DNA from: Oceanospirillales bacterium
GTDB lineage: Bacteria > Pseudomonadota > Gammaproteobacteria > Pseudomonadales > Balneatricaceae
Length of the DNA stretch: 64,000 bases
Assembly: GCA_018223185.1 (NCBI GenBank)
Contig: JAAEYW010000005.1
Span: 1-64,000 of the forward strand
Direction of reading: 5' to 3'
The notes beneath the pieces are model-generated. The model was not told the origin of the DNA. It ran no database searches and was given only the letters and a program-made list of their open reading frames with translations. The position numbers and the translations under genes were made by a program. Positions 19,214 to 30,064 of the stretch are shown piece after piece (position 1 is the stretch's first letter; the number at the start of each line of letters is the position of its first letter).

Positions 19214-21265
19214 TTATGATTTATAGGTGAACGGTAATCGGTCAACCAGCCCCGTCAGCGAATCCGAGGTGGTATTAAAACTCGCAATGATCCGTTCCAT
19301 CGCCTGATATTGCAGGGTTAAGCGGTTACTCTTCATATCCATTTTCCGATCAAGGTTTGCCTGATCGTCGGCAATACCATCCAGCTGCGTATTGATACTG
19401 TCAACTCTCGACTTGATTACGCCGGTATTCGAGAGAAAGTTATCAATTAACACTGACAACTCTCCGGCAAAGCCCCTTGAGAAGGTAAAACTGAAATCAC
19501 CGGACATCCCTTCAGCAATGCTCAGATTAAGACCGTAGGGATCGGTGTCGATTTTAGGTAACAGCACCTCACCCGAACCGAAGGCGGCACTGCCATTGAT
19601 AATACCCGCTGCATCCACCCCGGCAGAGACAACAGAGGCCGTTGACAGCCCTGTCGCCGAAGCAAACTCTGCACCTGCCGAATCAAATCCGACCCCTGAA
19701 CTACTGCCATACTGTCGTGACTGAAGCTGTATTTTTCCGCCCTCAACAACCACATCAACAAAGGCATTCGCCCCCTTGAGGGCAGAATCATTATTAATCA
19801 GCGATTGCAGTTCAGCCCGAAACTCTTCTGCCGTAGCAAAGGCGCCGGACAGAGTCAGGGCGCCGGAGCTTGTGCCGTCGACCGTAACCGCAAAGGTATA
19901 ATCCCCCACCAGCGCTGCGGTATCTATCGACGCAAAAGCCGAATCACTGATGACAGAACCTTTAGTCGGAGCAGTGGACACCGAACCACTATAAGTGCCT
20001 GAAACGGTTTTTGTCGCATAACTGCCGATAGACACATCGACGCCACTGCTGGTGGAGGAGATTTGCGGGGCGAAGATCGCCGCCACTTTATCAAACTGAT
20101 CCTTCAGTGCCGCACTGAAATCATCGGCATCAATTTCCAGAGTACCATCAAGCTGAGTACGAATACCGATATTCGTCAGGGCATTAAACTCACTCACGCC
20201 CGGCACGGCATCTGCGATCATGCTACGAATTCGCGCCAGCAGATTCTTGGCCGTACCATCGGTGGCCAGATCCCCCCGGCTCGCGATATTGGTTTCAGCA
20301 TCAGTGCTGACACCCGTAAGCGACTTCATCGTTTGATATAAGCTGTTATAACCTTCAACAAAATCACGAATAGCTGTCTCGGCCGTACTTTTCTCTGCGG
20401 TGATCGAAAAGGTAAACTTCTCTCCCGGGCTGGCCTTATTGATCGAGAAGGACAACCCCTGCATCACATCATCAACCTCATTGGTCTCACGATAGACATC
20501 CAGGCCATTGAGTTTCAGATGCGCATCCTGACCCTGTTGCGTTTCAGTCACTCCGGCATAATAACCGGCATTAAATTCAAAACCGCTCAGACCATCGGTA
20601 TCTTTAGTCACATCATCGCTGGTGATCTGCAACGCATTATTCTCGCCCGAAGGGGCCGAGATCATCAGCTGGTAATTGCCATCCACCAGCAACACCGATG
20701 CCTGCACGTCAGAGTCGGCCGCATTAATCTTCTCAGCAATATCCTGCAGCGAATCGTCGCCCGTAATCGCTATATCAAATGACAGCTGCGCTTCGTTTTC
20801 GACAAAAGACTGAGGCAGAGGGTTGTTGGGGTCGGTATTATCATAGGTCCAGGTGCCTAAACTAAAGGTCAGACTGCCCGAGACGCCGATTGCAGCGTTT
20901 TTATCTGTGGCAGTCACGCTGACAGCCAGAGACTGAGCCTGGGCTACATCAATCACTTCCAGCTGATAACTGCCTACCTGAGCGTTGGCACCGATGCTAT
21001 TGGGAGTAACGACACCAGTTTCAGGAAACGAAACCGCGCGTGAATTAAAGGTATCATTATTCGAAAGAGGTTCTAACAAACCCTGGAATTCAGACAAACT
21101 ACTCTTTAATGCGCCATACGCTGAGATCTGGGCATCCAGTGAGGTTTTCTGAGTGTCGAGGCGCTGCTGTTGAGGGGCTTTTTCTATCTCAACGAGTTGT
21201 TTAACCAACGCAACGGTATCGATACCTGAGCCAGCCCCCAATGCGGAAACAATACTGGTATCCAT
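19214..21265 (-). CDS. fliD: FliD flagellar filament cap protein
   Basis: A 683-residue protein with the FliD N-terminal domain ('SALGAGSGIDTVALVKQLVEIEKAPQQQRL') and C-terminal coiled domain ('GVIKSRVDSINTQLDGIADDQANLDRKM'). It forms the cap under which flagellin subunits assemble. It is longer than E. coli FliD (468) because of a large variable centre. A pentanucleotide repeat (GAAGA units) covers the ribosome-site region at 21269-21288. Confidence 0.93.
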   Translation of the reverse strand: MDTSIVSALGAGSGIDTVALVKQLVEIEKAPQQQRLDTQKTSLDAQISAYGALKSSLSEFQGLLEPLSNNDTFNSRAVSFPETGVVTPNSIGANAQVGSYQLEVIDVAQAQSLAVSVTATDKNAAIGVSGSLTFSLGTWTYDNTDPNNPLPQSFVENEAQLSFDIAITGDDSLQDIAEKINAADSDVQASVLLVDGNYQLMISAPSGENNALQITSDDVTKDTDGLSGFEFNAGYYAGVTETQQGQDAHLKLNGLDVYRETNEVDDVMQGLSFSINKASPGEKFTFSITAEKSTAETAIRDFVEGYNSLYQTMKSLTGVSTDAETNIASRGDLATDGTAKNLLARIRSMIADAVPGVSEFNALTNIGIRTQLDGTLEIDADDFSAALKDQFDKVAAIFAPQISSTSSGVDVSIGSYATKTVSGTYSGSVSTAPTKGSVISDSAFASIDTAALVGDYTFAVTVDGTSSGALTLSGAFATAEEFRAELQSLINNDSALKGANAFVDVVVEGGKIQLQSRQYGSSSGVGFDSAGAEFASATGLSTASVVSAGVDAAGIINGSAAFGSGEVLLPKIDTDPYGLNLSIAEGMSGDFSFTFSRGFAGELSVLIDNFLSNTGVIKSRVDSINTQLDGIADDQANLDRKMDMKSNRLTLQYQAMERIIASFNTTSDSLTGLVDRLPFTYKS

Positions 21266-21345
21266 ATCTACTCCTCTCTTCTCTTCTCTTCAAACAAAAC
21301 AAACCGATGTAAATTAACAAACATTGTAAAGCAGTTTACACCGGA

Positions 21346-21723
21346 TCAGGCATGATCGTTAAATATTAAGCCCATCATCCCTTCTATATGCTTGGTCAGT
21401 TTCAGAGCCTCTTCGGAGGGAAACTGTCGGATCACTTCCTGAGTTTCAGTATTCACCACCTTAATCACCGTTTCATCGGTGTCAGTATCAACCGAGAAGT
21501 TAAGGTTGCGCTGACCATTGTGCATAAACTCATTCAGCTTATCGACCATCGCCTGCATCTCTTCGGCACTCATCGTCTGCTGACTATTAGTCGTATCGGA
21601 TGCTGCAGCAACTGTAGGCGCAGCTTTTACCGCTTCCGCCGGGTCTTGCTTTACCTGCTGTGATGCGGAGGGCTGTACAGTTGCGATCACATTGCCTGCA
21701 TTCATTGATTCAACTGACATCAT
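21346..21723 (-). CDS. flaG: FlaG family flagellar protein
   Basis: A 125-residue protein. Its C-terminal half has the FlaG pattern ('DKLNEFMHNGQRNLNFSVDTDTDETVIKVVNTETQEVIRQFP', ending in an EGMMGLIFNDHA tail). FlaG homologs lie between flagellin and fliD in polarly flagellated bacteria and affect filament length; the mechanism is unclear. The N-terminal 60 residues are low-complexity (A/Q/S-rich). Confidence 0.9.
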   Translation of the reverse strand: MMSVESMNAGNVIATVQPSASQQVKQDPAEAVKAAPTVAAASDTTNSQQTMSAEEMQAMVDKLNEFMHNGQRNLNFSVDTDTDETVIKVVNTETQEVIRQFPSEEALKLTKHIEGMMGLIFNDHA

Positions 21724-21738
21724 TCATCTCCTTAACGA

Positions 21739-21771
21739 AAAATCCCCCACCGACGGTGGGTGAGGGATTTT
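21739..21771 (-). terminator. Terminator after flagellin gene
   Basis: AAATCCC/GGGATTT outer stem with a CCCACC/GGTGGG inner stem and T-rich flank, between the fliC stop and the flaG start. Partial read-through would feed flaG-fliD-fliS, for which no separate promoter was found. Confidence 0.8.
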
Positions 21772-21811
21772 AGTTTTTAAGTATTCAACTCTGACGAATC
21801 ACCCCAGAGGC

Positions 21812-23557
21812 TTACTGAAGCAGTGACAGAACCTGCTGTGGCGCAGCATTCGCCTGTGCCAGCATCGCAGTGCCCGCCTGCTGCAGCACCTGCGCACGAC
21901 TCAGGTTAGCCGATTCCTGAGCGAAGTCAGCATCTTCGATACGTGACCGTGCTTCAGAAACGTTCTCAGCAACGTTAGACAGGTTGCTAACAGTAAAGTC
22001 CAGACGGTTAGCGGATGCACCCAGATCACCCCGGGTGGAGTTGATCTGCTCCAATGCTTTATCAATTATCCCGATTGCTTGCTGCGCACCGCGCATTGTA
22101 GAAATATCTATGCCAGCAACGGAACCAGTGTTTCCACTCACATTTCGTTCCTGCAGCCCAGTAAATGCTAACACATTTGCAGCTGTTGCATCCTCTCCAT
22201 ACTCTATAGAAATCTCACCGCCATTAACTGAAGTCAACTGAATGCGATCAGTATCTCCAGAAACCATTGAGGCCACAACTCCTGTTTGATCAGAAAGCTT
22301 GTTAATTTCCTTAATAGCATCAGTGGACGCAGTTGCTGCTGTAGCTGCACTCATCTCGCCAATTTCAACGCCATTTATAATTAAATCGCCCGCACTAATT
22401 GTTGTTGCTGCTGCAGTAGTTGCTGTTGATGCCAGCAGATTCCCTTCATCATCTTGCCCATCAACACCCAGCGCCAGAATAAAAGCGTCAGTAACAGTGG
22501 CCCCAAATTCAACCTTAACTCCATTCTTATCAGCACTTGTATCAGTCAACGAGAGAGAGAATGAAGTTGCTCCGTTAGCTAGTCCGGTTGAATCACCAGC
22601 AGTAGAATCAGTAACCGTTACGCTGGTAGAATTTTCTGAAGTCAGAACAAGCTTACCTGAATCATCCAAACTAGCATTAAGAACACCTCCAGTTTCAGAG
22701 TTTATAGCCGCAACAAGATCGTCCATACTCTCTGTACCAGTGATAACAAATGAGTCTGTGTTTCCGTAACTATCAACCACAGCTAACGTCAGCGTATCAG
22801 TACCGGCGTTCAGAACACCATCACCTACAGATGTTCCCTCAACCGTAACAAGAGTAGAAGCTTCGGCACCAAAACCAGAAATATCAGCGTTAATCAGATC
22901 TAGTGCTTCCTGCACATTTGTTACTGCAGCCAGCGAGCTGGTAACTTCTTGATCATTGACATAAAAAGTTGTTGCTGCATCAGCGCTAGTAAACGCCTGA
23001 AGTGCAGCTAAATTAGTTGCTTCACCTACGATATCACTCGTAGAGCCTCCCAGAGAGTTAGAATCCATCTTGCCAATTTCAAGATTAATAGTCTGATTAG
23101 CTTCAGAACCCACCTGTAAAGAAACTGTACCCAGAGTTCCGTCCAGTACATTCTGACCGTTAAAACTGGTAGTTTCGGAGATACGGTCCAGCTCGGCAAT
23201 CAGCTGCTTCGCTTCCGCATTCAGTGTAGAACGGTTGCCGTCATCATACGTGCCGTTGGCAGACTGAATAGACAGTTCACGCATCCGCTGCAGGATGTTG
23301 GTGGATTCGTCCAGCGCACCCTCAGCAGTTTGAATCAGTGACTGACCGTCGTTGGCGTTACGTACTGCCTGGTTCAGACCATTGATCTGGGATGTCATAC
23401 GGCTTGCGATAGACAGACCTGCCGCATCGTCAGCTGCTGAGTTGATACGCTTACCACTGGTCAGTCGTTCCATCGCCTGATTCTGCTCGTTCTGAGAGCT
23501 GGTCAGGTTACGCTGAGCATTCAATGACATAATATTGGAATTAATTACCAAAGCCAT
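21812..23557 (-). CDS. fliC: Flagellin
   Basis: The filament subunit, 581 residues. The conserved D0/D1 N terminus ('[17 protein letters not shown]', '[20 protein letters not shown]') and C terminus ('[33 protein letters not shown]', ending QQVLSLLQ) flank a variable A/T/S/D-rich outer region of about 300 residues. The central part uses noticeably more AT-rich codons than the ends, as is common for surface-exposed flagellin domains. Only one flagellin gene is seen. Transcription is by sigma28 from the site at 23663-23689. Confidence 0.96.
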   Translation of the reverse strand: MALVINSNIMSLNAQRNLTSSQNEQNQAMERLTSGKRINSAADDAAGLSIASRMTSQINGLNQAVRNANDGQSLIQTAEGALDESTNILQRMRELSIQSANGTYDDGNRSTLNAEAKQLIAELDRISETTSFNGQNVLDGTLGTVSLQVGSEANQTINLEIGKMDSNSLGGSTSDIVGEATNLAALQAFTSADAATTFYVNDQEVTSSLAAVTNVQEALDLINADISGFGAEASTLVTVEGTSVGDGVLNAGTDTLTLAVVDSYGNTDSFVITGTESMDDLVAAINSETGGVLNASLDDSGKLVLTSENSTSVTVTDSTAGDSTGLANGATSFSLSLTDTSADKNGVKVEFGATVTDAFILALGVDGQDDEGNLLASTATTAAATTISAGDLIINGVEIGEMSAATAATASTDAIKEINKLSDQTGVVASMVSGDTDRIQLTSVNGGEISIEYGEDATAANVLAFTGLQERNVSGNTGSVAGIDISTMRGAQQAIGIIDKALEQINSTRGDLGASANRLDFTVSNLSNVAENVSEARSRIEDADFAQESANLSRAQVLQQAGTAMLAQANAAPQQVLSLLQ

Positions 23558-23662
23558 GAGTTATTCTCCTCATATCAACCAGTTCTGACTGGCCGTTATT
23601 TTGTATAAGTAGGTATCGATCTGACACTTAAAAATCTGAGCGCTACCAGGGTATGGAATAAT

Positions 23663-23689
23663 TTATCGACCACTTTTCAAGTTACTTTA
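23663..23689 (-). promoter_or_regulatory. Sigma28 (FliA) promoter of fliC
   Basis: On the minus strand TAAAGTAA, an 11-bp spacer and GTCGATAA match the consensus TAAAGTTT-N11-GCCGATAA closely, about 106-132 bp upstream of the flagellin start. Confidence 0.85.
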
Positions 23690-23846
23690 GAGATTCTTTT
23701 GAGATTCCGTTGAGAAACCCCGGTGAGACATATTTGACATGCTTTATCGTCTCTTTATGAATCTCTTAGCTGTTTCTTTTATGGCCAAGTGATACCCTTA
23801 TCGGCAGTTTTGCAGACGGCTTTAATAAAATAATCAGGGTGGACAA

Positions 23847-24155
23847 ATGCATAACGAAATAAAACAAGTGTTTGAACTTACTGAAAAAATTCTCAGCGCA
23901 GCAAAGCTGCATGATTGGGAGAAAGTAGAAGCGCTTCAGCGTCTGCGCGAGCAACTGACAACGAAAGCTGAGTCGCTGCCCACACCGGAAGATGAATCAG
24001 TATCGCAACGCATCAGAGAGATGATCACCGCCATCCAGGAGATGGATGCCCGCATAGCCCCATTGCTGCTAAAGCAGAAAAACTCACTAATTGAAGAAAC
24101 ACTGCAAAACAACAAAGGCAGAAAGATGAATAAGGCCTATCAGAATAACAAATAA
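23847..24155 (+). CDS. FliT-like flagellar protein
   Basis: A 102-residue, almost entirely helical, charged protein (EIKQVFELTEKILSAAKLHDWEKVEALQRLREQL...). This is the size and pattern of FliT-type chaperones that bind FliD. AGGGTGG lies just before the ATG. It is the only plus-strand gene in this part of the flagellar cluster, divergent from fliC, whereas fliT usually follows fliS. Assignment rests on size, composition and context; it could be another flagellar helper. Confidence 0.6.
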   Translation: MHNEIKQVFELTEKILSAAKLHDWEKVEALQRLREQLTTKAESLPTPEDESVSQRIREMITAIQEMDARIAPLLLKQKNSLIEETLQNNKGRKMNKAYQNNK

Positions 24156-24353
24156 AAATGCCAGACCAGACTACCTTCGGCTTATACGGACTTAGCCTGA
24201 GACGCACCAATTCAGACTAGTATCTAAAATTACACTGTTAACCCGTGCTGCCTGTAAATCACCCTCGCCCTAAAGGCACTCTGAGGGCACCCACCAGCCA
24301 GAACCTCAGACTCATAGCAACTGATGCCCACCGCACTGTCATTGATTGATTAA

Positions 24354-25652
24354 TTAATTTATATAATTAAACAGAGACAGCGAACTCACACGCGCGAAGG
24401 TAGCCTGCGCAGCCTGTAGCGAGGCCTCCTGAAGTTTAAACTGACTGATTACCTCGTCCATGCTAGCATCAACCAGCGTTGACAGCGTTGTTTCAGTCAG
24501 TAACTTAAAATCCAGATTAGAGCTGGTTACATTCTCCAGGGTTTTCAAACGCGAGCCTAACACTGAAGTCGCCTCCAGCATGCGTTCGGCCCCCTGCTCA
24601 AACTGAGTAAGACCGCTGGCAACAGCTTCATTCAAAGCGACTCGATCCTCAGCCCCATCAACCGGCTTAACCAGCACATCCGCTAGTTCAACCGCAACAT
24701 CGAGTATATTTTTCTTTTCAGAAAAAACATTGATAGTAATTGTATTCGCGGCAGGGTCTGCCGGCGCATGCAGATCGAACTGCATTCCAAATACATTTAC
24801 AGCTAACGGCGTTGTGGACAGGTCACCAGCCGGTATATCCATAATTGGGTCGCCATTCTCATCGATGACCGGATTACCACCGCTATCGACCAGACTATAG
24901 ACAAAGACACCAGGCGTCGGCTCAGTGACACTGAGAGTCAAGTCGCCTAACTCCTGCGTCGCGGACCTGAACTTTTCCTCTGCACCCGAATCGGCAAAGC
25001 CAACATTACGCATAAAGGGCTCACTCTGAGGTGTACTTAACAAGTTCGCATTGTACACCGCCTGCCCCGTCAAATTGACCTGTAACGGCCCGTCAACCGA
25101 TTCAAACAGGTATTGCCCTGAATCATTAGAAGGCACAAACAACTCACTGCCGACCTGAATCACCCGCTGACCATCATCGCCGGCATATTCATAACGCCCG
25201 TTAGCCGATTCCACATAGGGCTTTGTTAAGCCTTTACTTCCGGCAAACAGGTATTCGCCTTCTGAATCCCGCGTATTCATTAAACCCGCGACATAATCCG
25301 TTAATTGATAAAGTTCATTACCGATACTCGAGCGATCCTGATCACCCAATATGCCGTTACCTGCCTGAATGGTCAGCTCTCGCATCCGATCAACCGCGAT
25401 ATTAATATCTGACAGTATGGTTTCTTCCAGCTCCAGCCGCCGCTGGGTGATGTTTATATTCTCATCATACTTATTGTTCTGTGCTAATTCCCGTTCCAGC
25501 TTAACGACCTGTGCCGCTGCGACAGGATCATCAGAAGGATTGACCAGTTTTTTACCCGTCGAAATCTGCTGCTGCAAATGACTGAGCTTGACCTGGCCCT
25601 GCTGCATATTATCTATGGACTGCAGGTATTGCTGCTGGGTTGATATACGCAT
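24354..25652 (-). CDS. flgL: FlgL hook-filament junction protein
   Basis: A 432-residue flagellin-like junction protein (HAP3). N terminus 'MRISTQQQYLQSIDNMQQGQVKLSHLQQQISTGKKLVNPSDDP', with a flagellin-type C terminus ('EVISQFKLQEASLQAAQATFARVSSLSLFNYI'). It lies 15 bp downstream of flgK in the same operon. The length is slightly above the E. coli protein (317) because of the middle region. Confidence 0.95.
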   Translation of the reverse strand: MRISTQQQYLQSIDNMQQGQVKLSHLQQQISTGKKLVNPSDDPVAAAQVVKLERELAQNNKYDENINITQRRLELEETILSDINIAVDRMRELTIQAGNGILGDQDRSSIGNELYQLTDYVAGLMNTRDSEGEYLFAGSKGLTKPYVESANGRYEYAGDDGQRVIQVGSELFVPSNDSGQYLFESVDGPLQVNLTGQAVYNANLLSTPQSEPFMRNVGFADSGAEEKFRSATQELGDLTLSVTEPTPGVFVYSLVDSGGNPVIDENGDPIMDIPAGDLSTTPLAVNVFGMQFDLHAPADPAANTITINVFSEKKNILDVAVELADVLVKPVDGAEDRVALNEAVASGLTQFEQGAERMLEATSVLGSRLKTLENVTSSNLDFKLLTETTLSTLVDASMDEVISQFKLQEASLQAAQATFARVSSLSLFNYIN

Positions 25653-25667
25653 GATTCAACCTTCCTC

Positions 25668-27749
25668 TTAAACGCTATTTAACAGACTATCAAAGATAGT
25701 CTGCGATACCCGGATTAACTGGGCAGATGCCTGGTAGGCCTGCTGAAACTGTACCAGCTTGGCAGCTTCCTCATCCAGATTGACACCAGAGACACTGGCT
25801 TTAGCACCTGCGGTGGTGTCCAGAACCGCTTTATTCGCTTGCTCTGATATATTTGCCGTTGCCGTACGGGTGCCGACAGCTTCTACCAGGCTACCATAAA
25901 GATCCTGATATGAGCCGCGATCAAACAGGTTACTTTGTTGTAAATTTGATAATGCCAATGCATTACGGTTATCAGACACACCATCCAGATTGAAGCCAAA
26001 ACTAAAACGATCTCCCGGACTCGGTAAATTATCGATACTCACCGTATAACCATCCAGCTGAATATCACCACCCGAAACAAAAGGCTGATTAGACTGCGTT
26101 ACTCCCTGCTCATTTACCCAGGGCACAGGGTTTGTCGGATCAGTCATATCATAAAGAGTGTAAGTCATCGGCGATGCCGGATCCCCCGGCAAGGTCGGAG
26201 CAGGGGCATTAAACACAATTTCAATAGGCGGTGTCAGCTGCCCGGGAATCGCAAAAGAGCCTGCACCAGGGTCAGTTACCGTCGCTGTTGCGACGCCAGT
26301 TCCCTGATTATCATTGTTTTCGGTTACCCGTATGGGTGATGCCAGTGCCAGCTGACGACCATCATGCAGGGTCAGCGACAAATCCTGAGCACCACTTTTT
26401 ACCGGCTGAATTAAAAAACGATCTCCCTTCGCCAAACGCCCCGTTGTCTCGATCGTCACTTTAATGCCGTCGACACCAAAAGAGATAGAACGACCACTGG
26501 GATCAATAAAGAATTCATTCTGCCCCACTGACTCAATCGCTGCATTGCGATCATCTGGTGACAACGGTGTTAAGGGGGTTGGATCAGTAACTGCTGAAAA
26601 CTGATTGATCGCTATCTGCTTACCGTCACTTTTTCTGAATAACGTAAACTGATTATTATCGCCCACCACCAATTCGTAATCAGACGCCTGAAGTAATTCA
26701 GTTTGCTGAATTTCAACCCGTGCGGTTTGAACTACAGAGATGTTATTATTATTTGAAGCTATACGTTTCTGCTGTAGATAATCACTGTTCATATTGGTGA
26801 AAAGTTCTCCACCAAACTCATTATTGAGATCAATCCCGGCTTCATGCTGCTGATTCATGCTTTCTGCAAAACCAATCGCAATCAAACCTAACTCATTTCG
26901 CGCATCACCTAATGTCTGCTCACGATACTGTAGTAAACCACCAATTTTCCCCCCGACGATCTCATCATTAACATTGATCGTTTCATTCGCAATAACCAGT
27001 GCTAATTCATGCTGTGAACCATCAGGGTTACCCTGCACTGAGATCACTTTTTCAGCGGTTGAACCAACCACCAGAGGCTGACCGTTACCAATGAATATAC
27101 TGTACTCTTCTCCCTGATCAACCACAGTCACACCGACCAGTGACGAAAGCTGATTAACCAGCTCATCCCGATGATCTCTCAGGTCGTTTGCGGAATTATT
27201 TGAGGCTGTTGCCACTCTGATATTGTCGTTGATGTTCGCGATATTCGCAGCCAGTGTGGTGATCTGACTCGCATACCCATCCAGCTGCTGATTTATCGTT
27301 TCATCCTGAGTACGAATATTCGCATCCAGATTATTAAAACGCTTAACCAGCGCATCAGCCTGAGCAATAAAAAGCTCTCGATTTGGAATCGAGACCGGAT
27401 CATCAACAGCATTCTGTAATGCGCCAAAATAATCATCCAGTGCTGAAGATACACTCTGACTACTCGTCGCCAGAAGATTATCAAGCCGTCCGGACAACTC
27501 GGCATATGCAGAGGTTTGATTATAAGAAGAAAGATCAGACCACATCTGCTGCGTCAGGAATTTATCGCTGATTCGCTCAATATCATTGACGAAAACACCC
27601 GAAAGATCCGGACGACTAACCAGGTCAACACGCTGACGACTATAACCTTCCGTATTAACATTACTGATATTCTGGCCAATAGTACTCAGGGCCGTCTGAT
27701 TGGCCTGTGCAGCCTGAATACCTATATTTAACAAACTGAAACTGGACAT
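25668..27749 (-). CDS. flgK: FlgK hook-associated protein 1
   Basis: A 693-residue HAP1 with the rod/hook family N terminus ('LNIGIQAAQANQTALSTIGQNISNVNTEGYSRQRV') and a C-terminal helix ('VNLDEEAAKLVQFQQAYQASAQLIRVSQTIFDSLLN'). It joins the hook to the filament with FlgL. Upstream, in 27750-27833, a GCCGATAG box resembles a sigma28 -10 element but has no matching -35. Confidence 0.95.
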   Translation of the reverse strand: MSSFSLLNIGIQAAQANQTALSTIGQNISNVNTEGYSRQRVDLVSRPDLSGVFVNDIERISDKFLTQQMWSDLSSYNQTSAYAELSGRLDNLLATSSQSVSSALDDYFGALQNAVDDPVSIPNRELFIAQADALVKRFNNLDANIRTQDETINQQLDGYASQITTLAANIANINDNIRVATASNNSANDLRDHRDELVNQLSSLVGVTVVDQGEEYSIFIGNGQPLVVGSTAEKVISVQGNPDGSQHELALVIANETINVNDEIVGGKIGGLLQYREQTLGDARNELGLIAIGFAESMNQQHEAGIDLNNEFGGELFTNMNSDYLQQKRIASNNNNISVVQTARVEIQQTELLQASDYELVVGDNNQFTLFRKSDGKQIAINQFSAVTDPTPLTPLSPDDRNAAIESVGQNEFFIDPSGRSISFGVDGIKVTIETTGRLAKGDRFLIQPVKSGAQDLSLTLHDGRQLALASPIRVTENNDNQGTGVATATVTDPGAGSFAIPGQLTPPIEIVFNAPAPTLPGDPASPMTYTLYDMTDPTNPVPWVNEQGVTQSNQPFVSGGDIQLDGYTVSIDNLPSPGDRFSFGFNLDGVSDNRNALALSNLQQSNLFDRGSYQDLYGSLVEAVGTRTATANISEQANKAVLDTTAGAKASVSGVNLDEEAAKLVQFQQAYQASAQLIRVSQTIFDSLLNSV

Positions 27750-27833
27750 ATAAAAACTCCCGGGAACACTCTATCGGCAAAGCAGGGAGCAGACAGGTTT
27801 CACCTAGATACTGCTCTCTGTAGCGGCCAGAAA

Positions 27834-28946
27834 CTAACTTTCTTTAGTACCTGAACCGGCACTCGAATCCGAGCTGAGACCGGCCAGAACATCCCCATCA
27901 AAAATCCTGCTGATCTTTTCTGCGTACTCAGGATCGGTGGCATAACCGGCCTGCTGCAAGCCACTCAGATACTGGTATGGATCACCCGCCTGCTCCAGCG
28001 CCTGCTGGTAACGGGAGCTCCCCTTAAGAAACTCAGCATAATCCCGGAAACTCTGTTCGTATGAGTCATACACCCGGAATGCCGAACGTTCCTGTTGCGC
28101 TACACCATCACGAAATTCAACAGTACCGACAAGCGCCTTGTCGCCTGACCAGCGGCTATCGGCCTTAATATTAAAAAGATTGTGGCTACTGCCACCTTCC
28201 GGACGCTGAATCAGATAACGCCCCCAGCCGGTCTCAAGCGCCGACTGCGCTAACAACACTTTAGGGTCCACACCAAGCTCGGCAGCCACACTTTCCGCCA
28301 GCGGCAGCAGTGTTTCAACAAACTGTTCCGGCGTATCAAAACGTTGTGGCTGAGACTTTTCAGCAGAAGGGCCAGCTGTTTGAGCAACCGGCTCAGCGGC
28401 TTTGCTGCTGACTGACCGTATCTCAGTGCCAGGCAGAGCCGCGGTAACTTGCCGGACCTGTTCCTGAGCTTTTTCCAGGGCACGGCTATTTGCCTGAGCC
28501 TGACCGAGAATGGCTGATGCGGCCATACTGGCTGCACTGTCAACGGTGCGGTTTAATATCAGCTCAGACTCAGACAACGGTTTTATCCGGTTATCCTCTT
28601 TATCTTTATCATTGCCCATCCGCGGATCGATATTGCCGCCCAGTTGCCGCACCAGTATTTCCGCCAGACCAAAGCCTTTGTTTTCGGCTATTTCCTTGGT
28701 CAGCTGGGTATCACCCATCTGTTGATAGAACTCGACCTGAGAGCTGTTAAAATAGCTATCATCTGCAAAACTGGCGTTAGCTTCACGCATACTTTTAACC
28801 AGCATATTGAGGAACAGCTGTTCAAACTGTTCAGCAACCGACTGCAAAGCAGCAGGATCTTTATCCTGTGCCTGTTGCCGCAGTTTATTCATTTCACCCA
28901 GTTCGGTGTACAGCTGAGCATGTTGAGTCGGATCGGTTTTCATCAT
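27834..28946 (-). CDS. flgJ: FlgJ rod cap / peptidoglycan hydrolase
   Basis: A 370-residue periplasmic protein in two parts. The N-terminal rod-cap domain ('VAEQFEQLFLNMLVKSMREAN') is followed, after a linker, by a C-terminal glucosaminidase domain with the catalytic Glu in 'LLAQSALETGWGR' and 'GSSHNLFNIKAD'. It opens the cell wall and caps the growing rod. It lies 5 bp after flgI and is the last gene of flgFGHIJ. Confidence 0.95.
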   Translation of the reverse strand: MMKTDPTQHAQLYTELGEMNKLRQQAQDKDPAALQSVAEQFEQLFLNMLVKSMREANASFADDSYFNSSQVEFYQQMGDTQLTKEIAENKGFGLAEILVRQLGGNIDPRMGNDKDKEDNRIKPLSESELILNRTVDSAASMAASAILGQAQANSRALEKAQEQVRQVTAALPGTEIRSVSSKAAEPVAQTAGPSAEKSQPQRFDTPEQFVETLLPLAESVAAELGVDPKVLLAQSALETGWGRYLIQRPEGGSSHNLFNIKADSRWSGDKALVGTVEFRDGVAQQERSAFRVYDSYEQSFRDYAEFLKGSSRYQQALEQAGDPYQYLSGLQQAGYATDPEYAEKISRIFDGDVLAGLSSDSSAGSGTKES

Positions 28947-28951
28947 CGGCC

Positions 28952-30046
28952 TCAGATTACGATCAGTTCAGCTTTCAGGGCACCGGCTTGTCGCAGTGCT
29001 TCCAGTATCGCCATCAGGTCACCGGGAGCAGCCCCCACCTGATTAACCGCTTCAACAATATCCTGTAAAGAAGCACCGGGAGAAAACTCAAACATATGGC
29101 CGCTGCCCGCATCGACTTCGATACCGGTCCGGGGGGTCACAACAGTCTCACCTCCCGCCAGAGCATTAGGCTGATTCACGTTAAGATCTTCAGTTATCGC
29201 TACAGTCATACCTCCGTGGGTTATGGCCACCGGAGAGACTCTGACATTCTGGCCAATAATAATGGTGCCGGTACGTGAGTTAATAATCACTTTTGCCACC
29301 TCCTGCGCAGGCTGAACCTCCAGGTTTTCCAGTACCGAGAGGAACGATACCCGCTGATCAGGATCACGCGGAGCCGACACCCTGATTGATGTCGCATCCA
29401 TTGCCTTCGCCATACCGGGTCCGAGTAAACTGTTAATCTGTTCAGCAACCCGCCGGGCAGTCGTAAAGTCCGCATAGTTGAGGTTCAGCACCAGGCTGTC
29501 TCCCTGAGCAAACGCATTGGGCACAGTACGTTCCACTGATGCGCCACCGGGAATACGCCCGACACTGGGAACATTGAGCGATAACCGGGAGCCGTCTGAG
29601 CCCTGAACACCAAACCCCGATACCACCAGATTTCCCTGAGCGATCGCGTAAACCTGTCCGTCAGCTCCTTTCAGAGGGGCCATAATCAGACTACCGCCCC
29701 GCAGGCTTTTGGCATCACCAATCGTTGAGACCGTCACATCAATCACCTGTCCCGGTTTGGCAAAGGGCGGCAGGTCGGCATGCACAGCGACCGCGGCAAT
29801 ATTTTTCGATTTCGGATCGATATTGGGCGGGATAGCCACGCCAAAGTTATTCAACATGTTGCGGAAGGTCGCAGAGGTAAAAGAGGTTTTATCGCCCGTT
29901 CCATCCAGACCGACCACCAGACCATAACCCACCAGCTGGTTACTGCGCACACCGGCAACCGACGTCAGGTCTTTAATTCTTTCGGCATTAACAGTGCTAC
30001 TGAACAGCACTGCTGCACAAGCTATCATCAGGAAACGTTTCATCAT
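28952..30046 (-). CDS. flgI: FlgI P-ring protein
   Basis: A 364-residue periplasmic protein with an N-terminal signal peptide (ends near 'STVNAE'). It shows the family core '[39 protein letters not shown]' and the C-terminal '[38 protein letters not shown]'. It forms the P ring around the rod in the peptidoglycan layer. Confidence 0.97.
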   Translation of the reverse strand: MMKRFLMIACAAVLFSSTVNAERIKDLTSVAGVRSNQLVGYGLVVGLDGTGDKTSFTSATFRNMLNNFGVAIPPNIDPKSKNIAAVAVHADLPPFAKPGQVIDVTVSTIGDAKSLRGGSLIMAPLKGADGQVYAIAQGNLVVSGFGVQGSDGSRLSLNVPSVGRIPGGASVERTVPNAFAQGDSLVLNLNYADFTTARRVAEQINSLLGPGMAKAMDATSIRVSAPRDPDQRVSFLSVLENLEVQPAQEVAKVIINSRTGTIIIGQNVRVSPVAITHGGMTVAITEDLNVNQPNALAGGETVVTPRTGIEVDAGSGHMFEFSPGASLQDIVEAVNQVGAAPGDLMAILEALRQAGALKAELIVI

Positions 30047-30064
30047 TTTCTCCGTTTCATCTGC

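Noticed and set aside
22299-22769. Plus-strand frame inside the flagellin gene
   Set aside because: Antisense to the variable flagellin domain with composition mirroring it; no ribosome site or family match.
27750-27833. Sigma28 promoter before flgK
   Set aside because: A GCCGATAG box is present but no TAAA at the required distance upstream.
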